DNA from: Hyalella azteca
Lineage: Eukaryota; Arthropoda; Malacostraca; Amphipoda; Hyalellidae
Direction of reading: 5' to 3'
Assembly: GCF_000764305.2 (NCBI RefSeq)
Contig: NW_025946581.1
Span: 62,001-126,000, forward strand
Length of the DNA stretch: 64,000 bases
Positions 1 to 10,536 of the stretch are shown here, piece after piece (within the stretch, counting starts at the first letter, position 1; every line of letters starts with the position of its first letter). The notes below the pieces were generated by a model. That model did no database searches. It was not told the origin of the DNA and saw only the letters and a list, made by a program, of their open reading frames with translations. The position numbers and the translations under genes were made by a program.

Positions 1-282
1 AGCACGTCTGCGAAGAATTCACTGACCAGGAAAGCCCGTCATAAGGCTTGAGTATGATCCTCGCCGAGGATTGACTTCCCTTGGTCGAGGACGCATCGCA
101 ATCTGAGGGACTCAGATCTGGAAAACAAAGAGAGACTCGCTTGCCCAAACATTAGTCTTGGCGCAGCCCATGTTGTCCTGCGGCGCTACAATGGCCCTCT
201 CGTGTTGCGTCTCAGACGTTCTCTGTCATGGAAGTCAACTCAATCATGATTGGTAAAGTTCTAGGGATGCGCAAATAATAAA
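1..282. other. GC-richer leading segment, no gene recognised
   Basis: The first ~250 bases are visibly richer in G+C than what follows. On the + strand one frame is open from 107 to the TAA at 255-257 (about 50 codons, internal ATGs at 171 and 192). On the - strand a frame is open from 151 to the window edge. Neither translation resembles a family I know, and no splice sites clearly bound them. It could be the edge of an exon or regulatory DNA that continues outside the window. Confidence 0.3.
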
Positions 283-481
283 TTTAAAATATGATTTCTG
301 GAGTGCTAAAGTTGCCTTTAACGATCTACAAAAAGGTGGTTACTTAATTAAGTTAGAAAGTTGCATGAAATATGATTATATATATTTAAAATATGATTTC
401 TGGAGTGCTAAAGTTGCCTTTAACAATCCACAAATAGATGGTTACTTAATTAAGTTCTAAAGTTGCATGAAATATGATTAC
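283..481. repeat. 102-bp tandem duplication, two copies
   Basis: Copy 1 (about 283-379) and copy 2 (about 385-481) are offset by exactly 102 bases. Each runs from TTTAAAATATGATTTCTGG through AAAGTTGCCTTTAA and GGTTACTTAATTAAGTT to TTGCATGAAATATGATTA. A handful of substitutions separate them, so this is a fairly recent local duplication. A short TA run joins the copies. Confidence 0.9.
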
Positions 482-1214
482 TGAAGCAATAAAATTGTGC
501 CAAGAATCAACTGAAAAGTTTATTGCAAAATCTATAAAAGTTTCGAGCACAGTCACTAGAAAAAACGACAACATCGGCCTCTATAATGTGACAACTACTA
601 ATAACGATTGAGTTAACTTAAGCCTGAAGACTGCAGTTTAAGTCATCATAATAGAGAGATGATGAAGACTTTTGAAATTATTCACTCTCTGTTTAAAACA
701 AACTATAAGATGTTAAAAATGTAAGTTGGCATGACAAAAATGCATTCAGCACATTTTCATTTATCAAATTTTTCCGTCCGATTCTGAGTGCTGAGTGCAT
801 GAATTGCTGAGTGCAAAAAAAATGCTGAGTGCATGTATTTTATTACTCTAATATTTCATATACCATATGAATTTTATTTGAGCAAATATCAGGCGATGAA
901 TCATAAAGTACTAATCTGTCTTTGGCTTTTGATCCGTGCGATGAAAATTTCATTTTCCCAAGTCACCATTTTCCGTGAACGCAAAATATCTGGGAATTTG
1001 CCTTTACTTCCCCGATTGCATGTATTGCAGCACCGCTTTGTCTTTATGGCGCCTGGTCTGATTTGATGGAGGACAGGCACGACTTTTCCCTGATCCAAAT
1101 GCCTCACACCTCATTTGTTCAACAAACAATTAATCCACAATAATAACTTGGGTGAATTTGTTTATAAAGCGTGAGTTTGCTCGCGTGCATATGGTAGCCG
1201 CATTTGTGCGTATT
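482..1214. other. AT-rich non-coding stretch
   Basis: No gene is recognised. A TATAAAAG motif lies at 532-539 without a convincing start-site context. An imperfect hairpin with TCATCAT/ATGATGA arms lies near 643-664. The only repeat is the small one at 784-834, listed separately. Confidence 0.5.
784..834. repeat. short CTGAGTGCA repeat, four copies
   Basis: The 9-base motif CTGAGTG(CA) occurs four times within about 50 bases, separated by GAATTG and an A-rich spacer. It is a small, irregular tandem repeat with no coding content. Confidence 0.8.
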
Positions 1215-1250
1215 TGTAATATGCTAGGCGGTGCCGCCTTGCATATTACA
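1215..1250. other. 36-nt strong hairpin
   Basis: The outer arms TGTAATATGC (1215-1224) and GCATATTACA (1241-1250) are perfect complements. After one T-T mismatch (1225/1240) the inner arms AGGCGG and CCGCCT pair around a 2-base TG loop. That gives 16 pairs in 36 nt, with a GC-rich tip in an AT-rich setting. This is much stronger than the surrounding random pairing. Its function is unknown. It could be the remnant of a palindromic element. Confidence 0.85.
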
Positions 1251-1258
1251 TCTGTAAA

Positions 1259-1310
1259 ATGCAAGTAAATGCAAGTAAATGTAATATCTATAATATCTGT
1301 AATATCTGTA
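1259..1310. repeat. ATGCAAGTAA / TAATATCTG short tandem repeats
   Basis: A 10-base unit ATGCAAGTAA appears twice, followed by three copies of a 9-10 base TAATATCT(A/G) unit. It sits directly beside the 36-nt hairpin and shares the words ATATTAC and TCTGTA with it. Confidence 0.75.
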
Positions 1311-2597
1311 CAGCATGCATGGTTTGTCTGTCATTCTCCTCAAATGGAGCTGGTCCAACTCGAACCCGCCGACAATCTCGTTGCTGCACTTCACACATCT
1401 GTATACATAACGTTTAGATCATTTCATTTACCGCATTCATCTCCTTTGTTCATGCTTGCTAATGTTTGCCTAACAAACATTCCTGCTGAAAAACCACTAA
1501 GATTTGTTTCATAAAGCTTCACATCTGTTTGCTTTCACATTTATATATTTTTATTAGCGATCAGGTCTGTTTCGGTCGTTTTTTTTTTTTTGCGCCGTTA
1601 TAACTGTTCTTTAAAACTTGCAACTTCTGGCTTTGAAATCTCATATGTTCTTTATCGCATGTATCCATTTGATTATCGTTTCAATCAGTTTACAAAACGG
1701 TTTTCCTAATTACTGCAACTATCACCAAATCTCTTGAATATGTTATGTTATCGACATCCGTCTAGTGTAGTCCGATGAATTTATTCACACTCACAATTAC
1801 GGCTGTTTGCTGTGCGTTTACACCCTAACCCCCCTGTCCCTTCTTCCCCCACGCTCAAGCCCTCTTTGCGCATTGCCCTCACACTGAAGTCATCTAATAT
1901 GCTTTTCTATCACACTAATATCCCAGTGAAGGTCTTGCCACCACACTAAAAATGTCTAGCTTTTGTTGATGACTTTACGTTTACGTCATCCCAACATGGT
2001 ATTCTTCATGTCGACGAAAACTGTGTTGCCCTCACGCTTTTGCAATTTGTACCTTTTTACTTGTAGCTCGTGTATACCCTATCTTGTTTTATTTAGCTTG
2101 AATTTGTTCCTTTCATGCTGACATTATCATGCCAGTGTTCACATCACGCAAACAAATTATTATGAAAGTTGAATTCGCGATTCGGTCTTTCCCATTTGCA
2201 ACTGATTTCATCTTGGTTACGATGATTTCAGTACACGTTTCATAATACCAGTGCTGCTACGTCTACTTTACCTTGGTTACGTGGACTCGTGAACTTTCTG
2301 TTCACTTTCAGTTTGTGGCCACACTTACGTATATACGAGCAGTCACTGTGAGCGACCAATTTTCTCTGATCGATGCAAGTCCCTCGACAGAGAAGCTAAG
2401 CAAGAGATCGTCAATTGCCGGGATTTAACTGGCAATCGACTGACTGTTCCATTTCTATGGTTGCCAACCTTACAAATTCAGTCGGAATCCTTGCTAGAGG
2501 AGGACAAATTACCGACATTATGGGCAAGCCACGAGAAATTTGGGGCTGTGGAGACTGTAAAAATTGTGTGGCAGGAAATTTTGGGTCAATGGCTATG
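1311..2597. other. non-coding stretch
   Basis: Nothing gene-like is recognised. A T12 run lies near 1580-1591 and a C-rich patch near 1820-1860 resembles no known motif (it is not a telomere repeat). The frames open here are short and have no homologue that I recognise. Confidence 0.5.
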
Positions 2598-2864
2598 GTG
2601 AAGCACTGGATATTGTGAATCACGAGAGATTGTGAAACGCGGGGCTTTTGTGAGGCACGGGATACTGCGAGCCACAGGATATAATGAGGCACAGAAAATA
2701 GTGAGGCATGGGATATTTTGAGACCCTGGATATTGTGAGGCTTGGGATACTGTGAGACACTGGATATGGTGAGGCATGGGATACTGTGAGGCACGGGATA
2801 TGGTGAGGCATGGGATACTGTGAGGCACTGGATATGGTGAGGCACTGAATATGATGAGGCACGG
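2598..2864. repeat. 17-bp minisatellite, about 16 copies
   Basis: The consensus unit is GTGAGGCACGGGATACT, with a sister form ending ATATG. In the right half the two forms alternate, making a 34-bp higher-order unit. The left half is more diverged. The unit contains no stop on the minus strand in several frames, so long open frames appear there (up to 174 codons) with a 17-residue repeating peptide. Because overlapping frames are open at once, these are repeat artefacts rather than genes. Confidence 0.95.
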
Positions 2865-3045
2865 TCTTGTGCACAGCAAGAAGAAGAAGGCGCTATAGTT
2901 TGCCCAGATGGGGCAGAGGGAGGGAAAGTCAACAAGCACCGCCGCTCTCCACGAGGGCGAAAATAATTAGCGTCGCTGCGAGAGCTCCAGCCGAATATCT
3001 CGAGTGCTGCCTCTCAGAGGGCTATCAAGAATGGTTCAGGGGTAA
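2865..3045 (+). other. GC-rich segment ending in a 5' splice-site match
   Basis: This segment is distinctly GC-rich and ends at CAGGG|GTAAGT (GTAAGT at 3042-3047), a strong match to a metazoan 5' splice site. A + frame stays open through it but lacks an ATG, beginning only at a TTG next to the minisatellite. The peptide is not recognised. It may be an untranslated or non-coding-RNA exon, or a chance splice-site match. Confidence 0.25.
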
Positions 3046-4590
3046 GTTATAGATTTATGAACTCAATTTAGAATTTTCAAGCTTTAATGAAAGCAGAAAT
3101 AAGGAAATACCACCTTGCAACTAAGAATATTGTGTTTAATTTCTTCGTTTACTTTGTCCCATGCCAGTGCCGAATATTGTAACTGTTGTTCTCAACATAT
3201 ATATCTTTAAAATAAATTTTAAAATAAGGTAAATCGAATTCTTAATATTTCTAAAAAATAGTTATTTATTGTGCATAAAACTCATGCATAATATTCGACT
3301 AATATTATAGTATAATAAATTATAGCCTGCGATGGATGAGCTATCATAGGCCGAATAGATTGTCTGTCTTTGCATAGCGAAATGATCTCCAATTTCAATA
3401 GATGCCACAGATTAAAAAGAGAGCTATCATGTCCGATGAGAACAAGAGTCAAGTTATGTAGAAGATTTACGAGGGGAAATAACTCGGCGTTTAAGTTGAA
3501 TTTGATTTACATCTGCCTGGGTGTATTTTTCCAGTTGAAGATATATTTCTACACAGTGGCATAACATTTTTATACATATTGGCCTAACTTTAATACAAAT
3601 CACTACGTCATCTGAAATAGATATCTAGACCCAAAAAATTAAGAGTTGGCGCTTTTTAAGCATTCGGTGATGAAGCATAATTGAGTCAGCAGGTGATATC
3701 TGTTCACACAGAAAAAAAACCTGGTTCCTAGCATATTATGTGATTGTAGGCATCTGATCAGAAGGATTTTTTGCTGAACTACACGTTATCTAATGCATAA
3801 GGGAAAAATTGCTCATTTTTTACTAAAATACTATTATTTCAGTGCATCTTACACGCGCTTTATTATGCTTTAAAACTATTTTTCAAAGCAGGACCCTTTA
3901 ATCCAAATGAACTATGCTATTCACTTGCGTTGTTTAATACCTTAAAGTACAATGTGCATATGTAGATCCATGCATTATTTTATTATAAAACAACCATGTA
4001 TGGCTTGCGGTGTGCATCTTGCCGCTGCCATAACGGGGCTTCTTACAGCTCCTCGATCAACCTCCCGCAAACGTGCCCGACCGATGTCATCAATGCACGC
4101 ATGACTTCTGGTCCTGCGTGAGGTTAAATAATTTCCCGCGAGCAAAAGATGAGTTTAGAAATCCCTATTACAGCAGTTGAATAAAGGATTTATTTCACTC
4201 CCTGCAATCGGCTGACGCGCGGGTTATGCTTCGCAGGATAAAGATAACTTGTTTAATAATATTGTAGTTACATAAGCCAAGCTGCAACATAATTTATGAG
4301 TTCAGGGTAAACTTAACAATTTATCCATAAATCTTTTACTTTGAGCCCATCATAAATCAGTCCCAGTGCAATAGAAGCCAGGTGTGTAAAATTCTTTAAA
4401 AGATGCTAATAATATAAGTTATTCGAAGAATTGTGCCAATAAGATATGTTATCATCAAGAAGAAATTAAGTTGAGCGTTTCTTAGGCCACACGTAAGTAG
4501 GACCTATTTCATATCTTTATTTCACGTAAAATGACCTTCTGTTTGATGCGAATTAATGATCGGAATTCTTAGTCATCTAGTAAGAATTAA
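3046..4590. other. AT-rich non-coding stretch
   Basis: Mostly AT-rich with no repeat array. The exception is a GC-richer patch around 4000-4140 that contains the small frame listed at 3996-4121. Confidence 0.5.
3996..4121 (+). other. small open frame, 41 codons, unrecognised
   Basis: An ATG at 3996 opens a 41-codon frame ending in TGA at 4119-4121. It lies in a patch of higher GC, and its peptide is rich in Cys (RCASCRC near residues 5-11). AACC precedes the ATG, a passable eukaryotic start context. No signal peptide or family is recognised, and the stop overlaps a GTGAGG that could serve as a splice donor. It could be an exon fragment or chance. Confidence 0.15.
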
Positions 4591-4711
4591 TTCAACCAGA
4601 TTACATTAGCGAGCATTAATGCATCAAGAATTTACTAATTCTTGATGCATTAAGTGTGCTTAATTTTTTAGTACTAAGAGTGTGCTTAATTTTTTGTATT
4701 TTCTGGTTGAA
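4591..4711. mobile_element. fold-back (MITE-like) element with central hairpin
   Basis: The outer inverted arms TTCAACCAGA (4591-4600) and TCTGGTTGAA (4702-4711) bracket a perfect 17-bp hairpin: TTAATGCATCAAGAATT (4616-4632) against its complement (4637-4653), with a 4-nt TACT loop. A direct repeat AGTGTGCTTAATTTTT follows at 4653-4669 and 4679-4695. The symmetry suggests a decayed fold-back transposable element. No target-site duplication is clear, so the exact ends are uncertain. Confidence 0.5.
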
Positions 4712-5499
4712 ATTGAGACCATAAATGAAAATGTCCGTGTTTTGTGGTAAATGATGTATTTAGCGTGCCTAAAATAAAACAACATTTATTCAAATATCGC
4801 TAAGTTGCAATATTTCTGCTGGAATATAAGTTACGGAATTTAGATGGATAATATAATCAGTCACTGGGTATGATGGTTTCCATGCAAAGATTTGGCGGTG
4901 ATTCTTAAGAAGCCATTAACGCGTGTATCGAGAGTTTAAATTGGAGAATTACGGTCTTTTGGAAGCAATCATAAACTTTTGAAAAGTTCTTTGGACCGAT
5001 AATCGTGAGACCATGGATATTCCCCAGTGATGTAATCTACGTGACTTCCACAGTCAAGAATGAAGGAATTGGAAGAGTAAGATTGAGAAGTGAATGCGTG
5101 AATGGAAATCTTGACGCTTCATTTCCGTTCGCAAATTGCCCGCTTCCTCACAATAAAGAAATCTTGAACGCTGGCTTGGCGTTTTATCGGCAAATCTAAA
5201 TGAAGATTCGATCAATTCATCTAGGTAATCTAAACAAACGAATAATTTTGATTAATGGTAGAACGATGTATATTAATTTCCAACATAAATATCGTGAACC
5301 TTTTGTAGTTCAAAATCCATTTCCAAAGAAAGTCCGTACATTGCGGCTACGAACCCTGAACAACTGATAGGCTGGTTTCTTAATGATCTATAATTACTTA
5401 TCTAGCTAATACGGAAAAAAATTCATATGAATGAATATCATGAAGTCAAAGTGAGGATCCAGGATACACGTTCGATGATGACAATTTTATTCTAGCATT
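4712..5499. other. non-coding stretch
   Basis: No repeat array or gene is recognised. A + frame at 5005-5199 is about 64 codons and unremarkable. Confidence 0.5.
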
Positions 5500-5673
5500 C
5501 AACCCGGCTGTGATTGAGCTGCAAACAAACTGTGATTGTGCTCCACTCGGCTGTGATTGTGCTCCAATCCGGCTGTGATTGTGCTCCAACCCGGCTGTGA
5601 TTGTGCTCCAACACGGCTGTGATTGTGCTCCAACACATCTATGATTGTGCTCCAGCCTGTCTGTGATTGAACA
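5500..5673. repeat. 22-bp minisatellite, eight copies
   Basis: The unit is CAACCCGGCTGTGATTGTGCTC. There are eight tandem copies, one of them a base shorter, with variation concentrated in the CCCGG segment. The first two and the last copies are the most diverged, as expected for an array that expands from the middle. Confidence 0.95.
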
Positions 5674-8600
5674 AGATGGAAGGTAGCACTTGGCAGTCGG
5701 ATCACCAGAACTTGAAAGTTATCTCAGTTCTCTGAGAAGTGTGAGATCGAGGCCGATTTCATTAGGGACTTTCTTCCTTCGATAACTCGATAACGCTTGG
5801 GAGATCAAATTTACAACTTGCAACGTAACAGAATCAGAATCATCCTGCAGCGCATTGGAAGGCCTCCAGTTCCAGTTAGAGCGGCTATGGCAATCGTGCA
5901 GACATTAGCGCTATCGTAATTGTGTTGTGACATTATAGTAAGTCTCGACAATTGCGAGACGCATAGTACCCGTTAGCCACCGCTCAGGAGTTCTCTCAAA
6001 GACCAAAGCCAATATCTCGAAATGCGCTTTCGAGTAGAGTATCCACAAAATGCGAAACCTTTCGTCGAAACACATAGATCGAAAATTCAATCAACAATAT
6101 ATAAACCAATAAACAATAGTGAATGAACTCATAAATGTTCCATTCTCAATGAAAATTTTGAAAAATTATATCAGACTAACCCTTTTAAAGAGCCACATGA
6201 CTTCAACCAATGAGTGTATTTAAATGCAGAAAAGATAATATAGAAATTCACATTAAGCCATTGATGGATTTGAAGTTGACCCAACTGATCGAGTAATTTT
6301 TTAGAAAAAAATTTCACGAAATAGTGAATACCAATGAATCGGTGTAACATCAACCGCGCAAATCGATATGATATGAATTGATCTTTTACGCTTTAATTAA
6401 TCGGAGTTTTTCCATCAATTCGTTTTAGCTCAATAACTCGACACCGATCCTAGCAAGCAGCATCAAGAAAGCTGTATTTAAATGTTCATGTTTATTTAAA
6501 CTGTTGCCATCTATGTACCTTGTTGAACAATGTTGAAGGCATTGTTCAACTTGCGTAATTTTGTTCGCAGCAGATTAACAAAAAATCTTCTCGCCTAAAC
6601 ACAGGTGATTTACTTTACATTCAATGGCCACGTTTAGCATCGTTTATTGCTGAATAGCTAAGAAATTTTCATTGCAGGATACGTTGATAAACTTTAAATT
6701 GAGATTAAGGAGAGCAATTAAGTCAAGTTTAGCGCCGAAACGTTAACACAGTGAGCTTTTTTTCTGGATAATTTTAAACCGTTTGTCCTGAGCATCCTTA
6801 TCATGAAAAACAGTCTTATGCTCATCTATGACAAGGAAAACCCATGGAGGGAAATATTTCTTGCCAGATATCATTAACAAACGAGAGTTTTATAACAACT
6901 GACCTGTTCCTAAATCATCACTTAGTTACACTCTTAAGCCGCTTGTCGTGAAAAAAAAAGTTTTTTTAATTTATTACCACTTTTATCATCTTCTGCATTC
7001 AGTCGTGAGGGCAGAACATGTTCTTCGTAATGAAGTTCGAGAAATGCTTTCACAGTTCCATTGTCGCGCTTATTCATATGAGAGCACATCTCGAGCGAGT
7101 TCAAGATGCTGAATGCTCAGGATCGCGTCTTAAGTTTGTAAACCATAGAACATTGATGCTTTATAGCACTCATAAACAAGACAGTTATGGCCGGCGTGAC
7201 TCTAAACTGCGTGCCTTAAATAACCCTGGGCAAAGCTCCTACGTGTTGGACGCCAGCAACAACATTAGTTTCATACATCGCTGTGTTATTCCTACCGAGC
7301 AGAGTAAAGGCTTTTAGAACAGAGAGCTGTGCAGGCCTGTCCCTATGTTCATATAATTGTTCTGTTATTCTTGCGTTACCTCAAATATGATTAGAAGAAG
7401 TGAGTGAAATAGATGACACAAAAACTACGCGCAGGAGGCGAGACGTAATGTTTGACTTTGAATGGTATTCAATATGAAGGAATTCATTAGGCATTAAACC
7501 TCTGGAAATATATAACGCTCATAAGACTCGTGAATAAATTTTGCCAATCATTAACTGTTATTCAACTCGATGTACGAAGCGCTGCTAAGATAATGAAAAT
7601 ATCAAATAATTCGTGTTGTAAAAGGTGTTACAACTTATCTCGACAGTTCTAACCATTAAAAAATCGAGCAAAATACTAGAGAGAATGAAAAAAATGGAAG
7701 AAAATTCAACTTCCGGTTTTTCACAAAACTGAAACGTTGCAAAAAAGTCTCATTAGAAAAGACAAATTAGGAAGCATGCATTCATAGTTTTTTACAGCGA
7801 ATTTCCAAGTCTTCAAACTCCCCATGTGTGATAACAAAAAAAAAACATATGAGCTTGAAGGTCAGGCATTGTTTCTAAATAAAAACCAAAGCCATCCCGG
7901 AGAAGAAGTAAAAGCCTGAGCTCGTTGGCGGGAAAACTAACCGCTCTTGAGATGCTTAGCGTTCCCACGAATCTTTCCTAACGCTTCCGGATAACGAGAC
8001 GCACTTTCCTTGATTTTCAATTTCATCCCAGATATTTTTTCTTCATCACGACCTTCAAGACTCGCAGCAATGTGAAAACCGGCTTCATTTTGCCAGCAAA
8101 GTCTGAAGCTTCTCCAGACCAAAAGTCTCCCAGACCGCAACTAACTCGCACTCTGAAAACGATAAAAAATACCCCAAACCTCTTCGATATAGCTTAATAT
8201 TTTTGATAACGACGTCGTATAAAGTCAGTCTGGACGCTACTAGGTGGCCACGGGATCTTCTCGGCGACAAACAGAGAATTATACTGCGGAAGAAGTTCGT
8301 TGAAACCATTGTTGAACTAATACAAGGGTGACCCACGCGCATCTCAGCCTTGCAGATGTCGTGTATTGTTCCGCCTGTTACGTCACACGTACCTCGAAAT
8401 TTAAATATTGCTCGTGACTCTATTCAAAGCGAGGCTTCTTTGAACTAACTTTATATAAAATTAACCACTTCGAATCCTCTGAAAAAAAGCCTACAATGCC
8501 AACCTGTCTTGCTTAACAAATTGCCGCCGTCAAAATGCAATTATTGCAAGCAGTTGATGGAATAAATGGATAAGAAAACGACCAACCGAGTGGACTGACT

Positions 8601-8937
8601 ACTAATGGTTGTTAATGGCGGCCATTATAAGGCTGAATGTCACAAAAAATTAATATAGTTATAGTATAGAATAGTTTCCTATAAAAAAAAACAAGTTTTA
8701 GTTAAGCTAGTATTGAGGCATCTGTGATTTTGGCCGTTATTATTTTTTACTCTGATGCCGGTTTACTTTTCATTTTCTAATCGATATAAAATAGCAGCAC
8801 ACTGCATGAACTATTCATATTATTTCGATTCAAAATTTAGAGGAGATGCATAAAAAGGGGTAAAGCAACGAATAATAGCAATCAAAGAGATGCAATTCGA
8901 CCAAAACGTACTTTGTTTGGAGACGCTTATCCTTTTT
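5674..8937. other. non-coding stretch with one hairpin
   Basis: No gene is recognised across about 3.2 kb. A perfect 11-bp hairpin lies at 6522-6550: GTTGAACAATG against CATTGTTCAAC with a 7-nt loop. An open + frame at 7018-7317 (99 codons) starts at an ATG but has no recognisable domain, signal peptide or codon bias. I treat it as chance. Confidence 0.5.
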
Positions 8938-9139
8938 CAGATCATCACAGGGTCAGATCATCAGACGGTCAGATCATCAGACGGCCAGATCATCAGACGG
9001 TCAGATCATCAGACGGCCAGATCATCAGACGGTCAGATCATCAGACGGCCAGATCATCAGACGGTCAGATCATCAGACGGTCAGATCATCAGACGGTGAG
9101 ATCATCAGACGGTGAGATCATCTGACGGTCAGATCATCT
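8938..9139. repeat. 16-bp minisatellite, about 12-13 copies
   Basis: The unit is GGTCAGATCATCAGAC. In the central part GGTCAG and GGCCAG alternate, giving a 32-bp higher-order unit. The right end carries GGTGAG and ATCATCTGAC variants. Because 16 is not a multiple of 3 and the unit lacks + strand stops, more than one + frame is open, each reading a 16-residue repeat. No gene is implied. Confidence 0.95.
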
Positions 9140-10306
9140 TGCAGTCAGCGTACTTCTGCTTCTGGTTCTCTCAAAGTAATCAAGTGTATAAATCTAAAAT
9201 TACTTATTCATGCATACGTACGTTCGGTTCCAAGTTGCACCAAATGAATCCTCATTCTGGAAGATATTACATCTCATATATAGTGTGACAATAATACAAA
9301 GCATTGAATATTTGCAGGATTTATTTCACTGTCGAGCAAAATCTTGCAATATTAACAACGCTTTGGGGGTAAACCTAAAGCAGGATATGAAGTTCCTATG
9401 TTTAAATTTCCACAGCTAAAATTTGGCATGCAGTTTGCAATACTCCTGAGTGCGAAGTCAAAATTGCCCCAGGCCTGCACGCAATAAACCTGAGAAGACC
9501 GCGGTAAATTGAGGAGAATGACGCAATATCTTCAAGCGAAGCAATACCGATGATTTTGCCTCGTAACGACGCCCAGGATATAAATGTAACTAGCAGCGTG
9601 TTTATGATCAATCATAGGCAGGACATATCAATCAAGTGGTAAAGGCTACCTCAAAATATATCACAAAAATATTATTCATGTTAAGTTACATAGATTACTT
9701 AGGAAAACTATTTGAATATATTGAATTTTAACAAGAAAGTAAGAATTCTTTATGCACTTAAACGAATACCGACACAGGTTCATTCATGCAATCTACATGA
9801 TTGAAGCTCAAAGTGTCAAATTCATATATCATTTGAGACGCTAACAAATATTTCAGGTACTTCATTTCATTTAAAACGGCCAACTTAAATTGCATGAAGA
9901 AGAAATTCCATTCCTATGCTCTTCAGATATTAGTTTACCATTAAATAAGTACTTTTCAGTGTCAGTGAAGTAGTGGGTTTTTAAATTTAGACGACGTTTG
10001 CCATTCAGGCGACAAAGAAAAAAACTGCACCTGCTCTGACGTGGGAATAAATTTTTAGTAACCGTCAGTATGAGCTGCTGGATCCCTACCAGCGTGCGGG
10101 TTAACAGGATGTTGACTTCGACTCCAAGTTAAATCGTGTTGTGTAATAGTGTTAGCATGATATATTATTTAATATTGCGTAATTTGTAACAAAATTATGA
10201 TTAGATCTTGATCAGGTATTTCTTTATCTTTTTCGTTTTAGGATCAAGCACTTGTTCTCGACTTCTAGCTCTAGCTCTCTATTTATGCTTGCAATTAGCC
10301 ATTTAG
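9140..10306. other. non-coding stretch
   Basis: AT-rich sequence with nothing recognisable. Short frames on both strands are at chance length. Confidence 0.5.
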
Positions 10307-10536
10307 CGGACACCGTTTCCTGTAAAGTATAATAAACTTAGTTTTTGTCAGTTTCGTTTACATCCCATTCAGGTCATAGCATTGCTCATATGCTCACTAG
10401 CCGCAATGGAATACTTTAAATGGACGGACAGACGGACACCGTTTCCTTTAAAGTATATTAAATTTAGTTTTTGTCAATTTCGTTTACATACCATTCAGTT
10501 CATAGCATTGCTCATATGCTCACAAGCCGAAATGGA
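10307..10536. repeat. 126-bp tandem duplication, two copies
   Basis: The segments 10307-10410 and 10433-10536 are offset by exactly 126 bases, from CGGACACCGTTTCC to AATGGA. They differ at about nine positions. The joining bases contain GGACGGACAGACGG, the same word family found inside the MITEs at 23 and 36 kb. No more of those elements is present here. Confidence 0.9.

Noticed and set aside
1350..1375. tRNA B-box-like CGAACCCGCC on the minus strand
   Set aside because: The T-arm stem does not pair and no A box or acceptor stem is found at the right distance.
1820..1860. CCCTAACCCCCC as telomeric repeat
   Set aside because: Only one imperfect unit is present; no tandem TTAGG or TTAGGG-type repeat follows.
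2411..2935. 174-codon minus-strand open frame as a repetitive protein gene
   Set aside because: It reads a 17-bp minisatellite, two other minus frames are open over the same bases, and the flanking parts have no recognisable domain.
7018..7317. 99-codon frame as a gene
   Set aside because: No domain, signal peptide, codon bias, promoter or splice signals; length is within chance for 64 kb.
8890..9125. Two overlapping plus-strand frames encoding 16-residue repeats
   Set aside because: Both arise from a stop-free 16-bp unit; overlapping translation of the same array in two frames is a repeat artefact.
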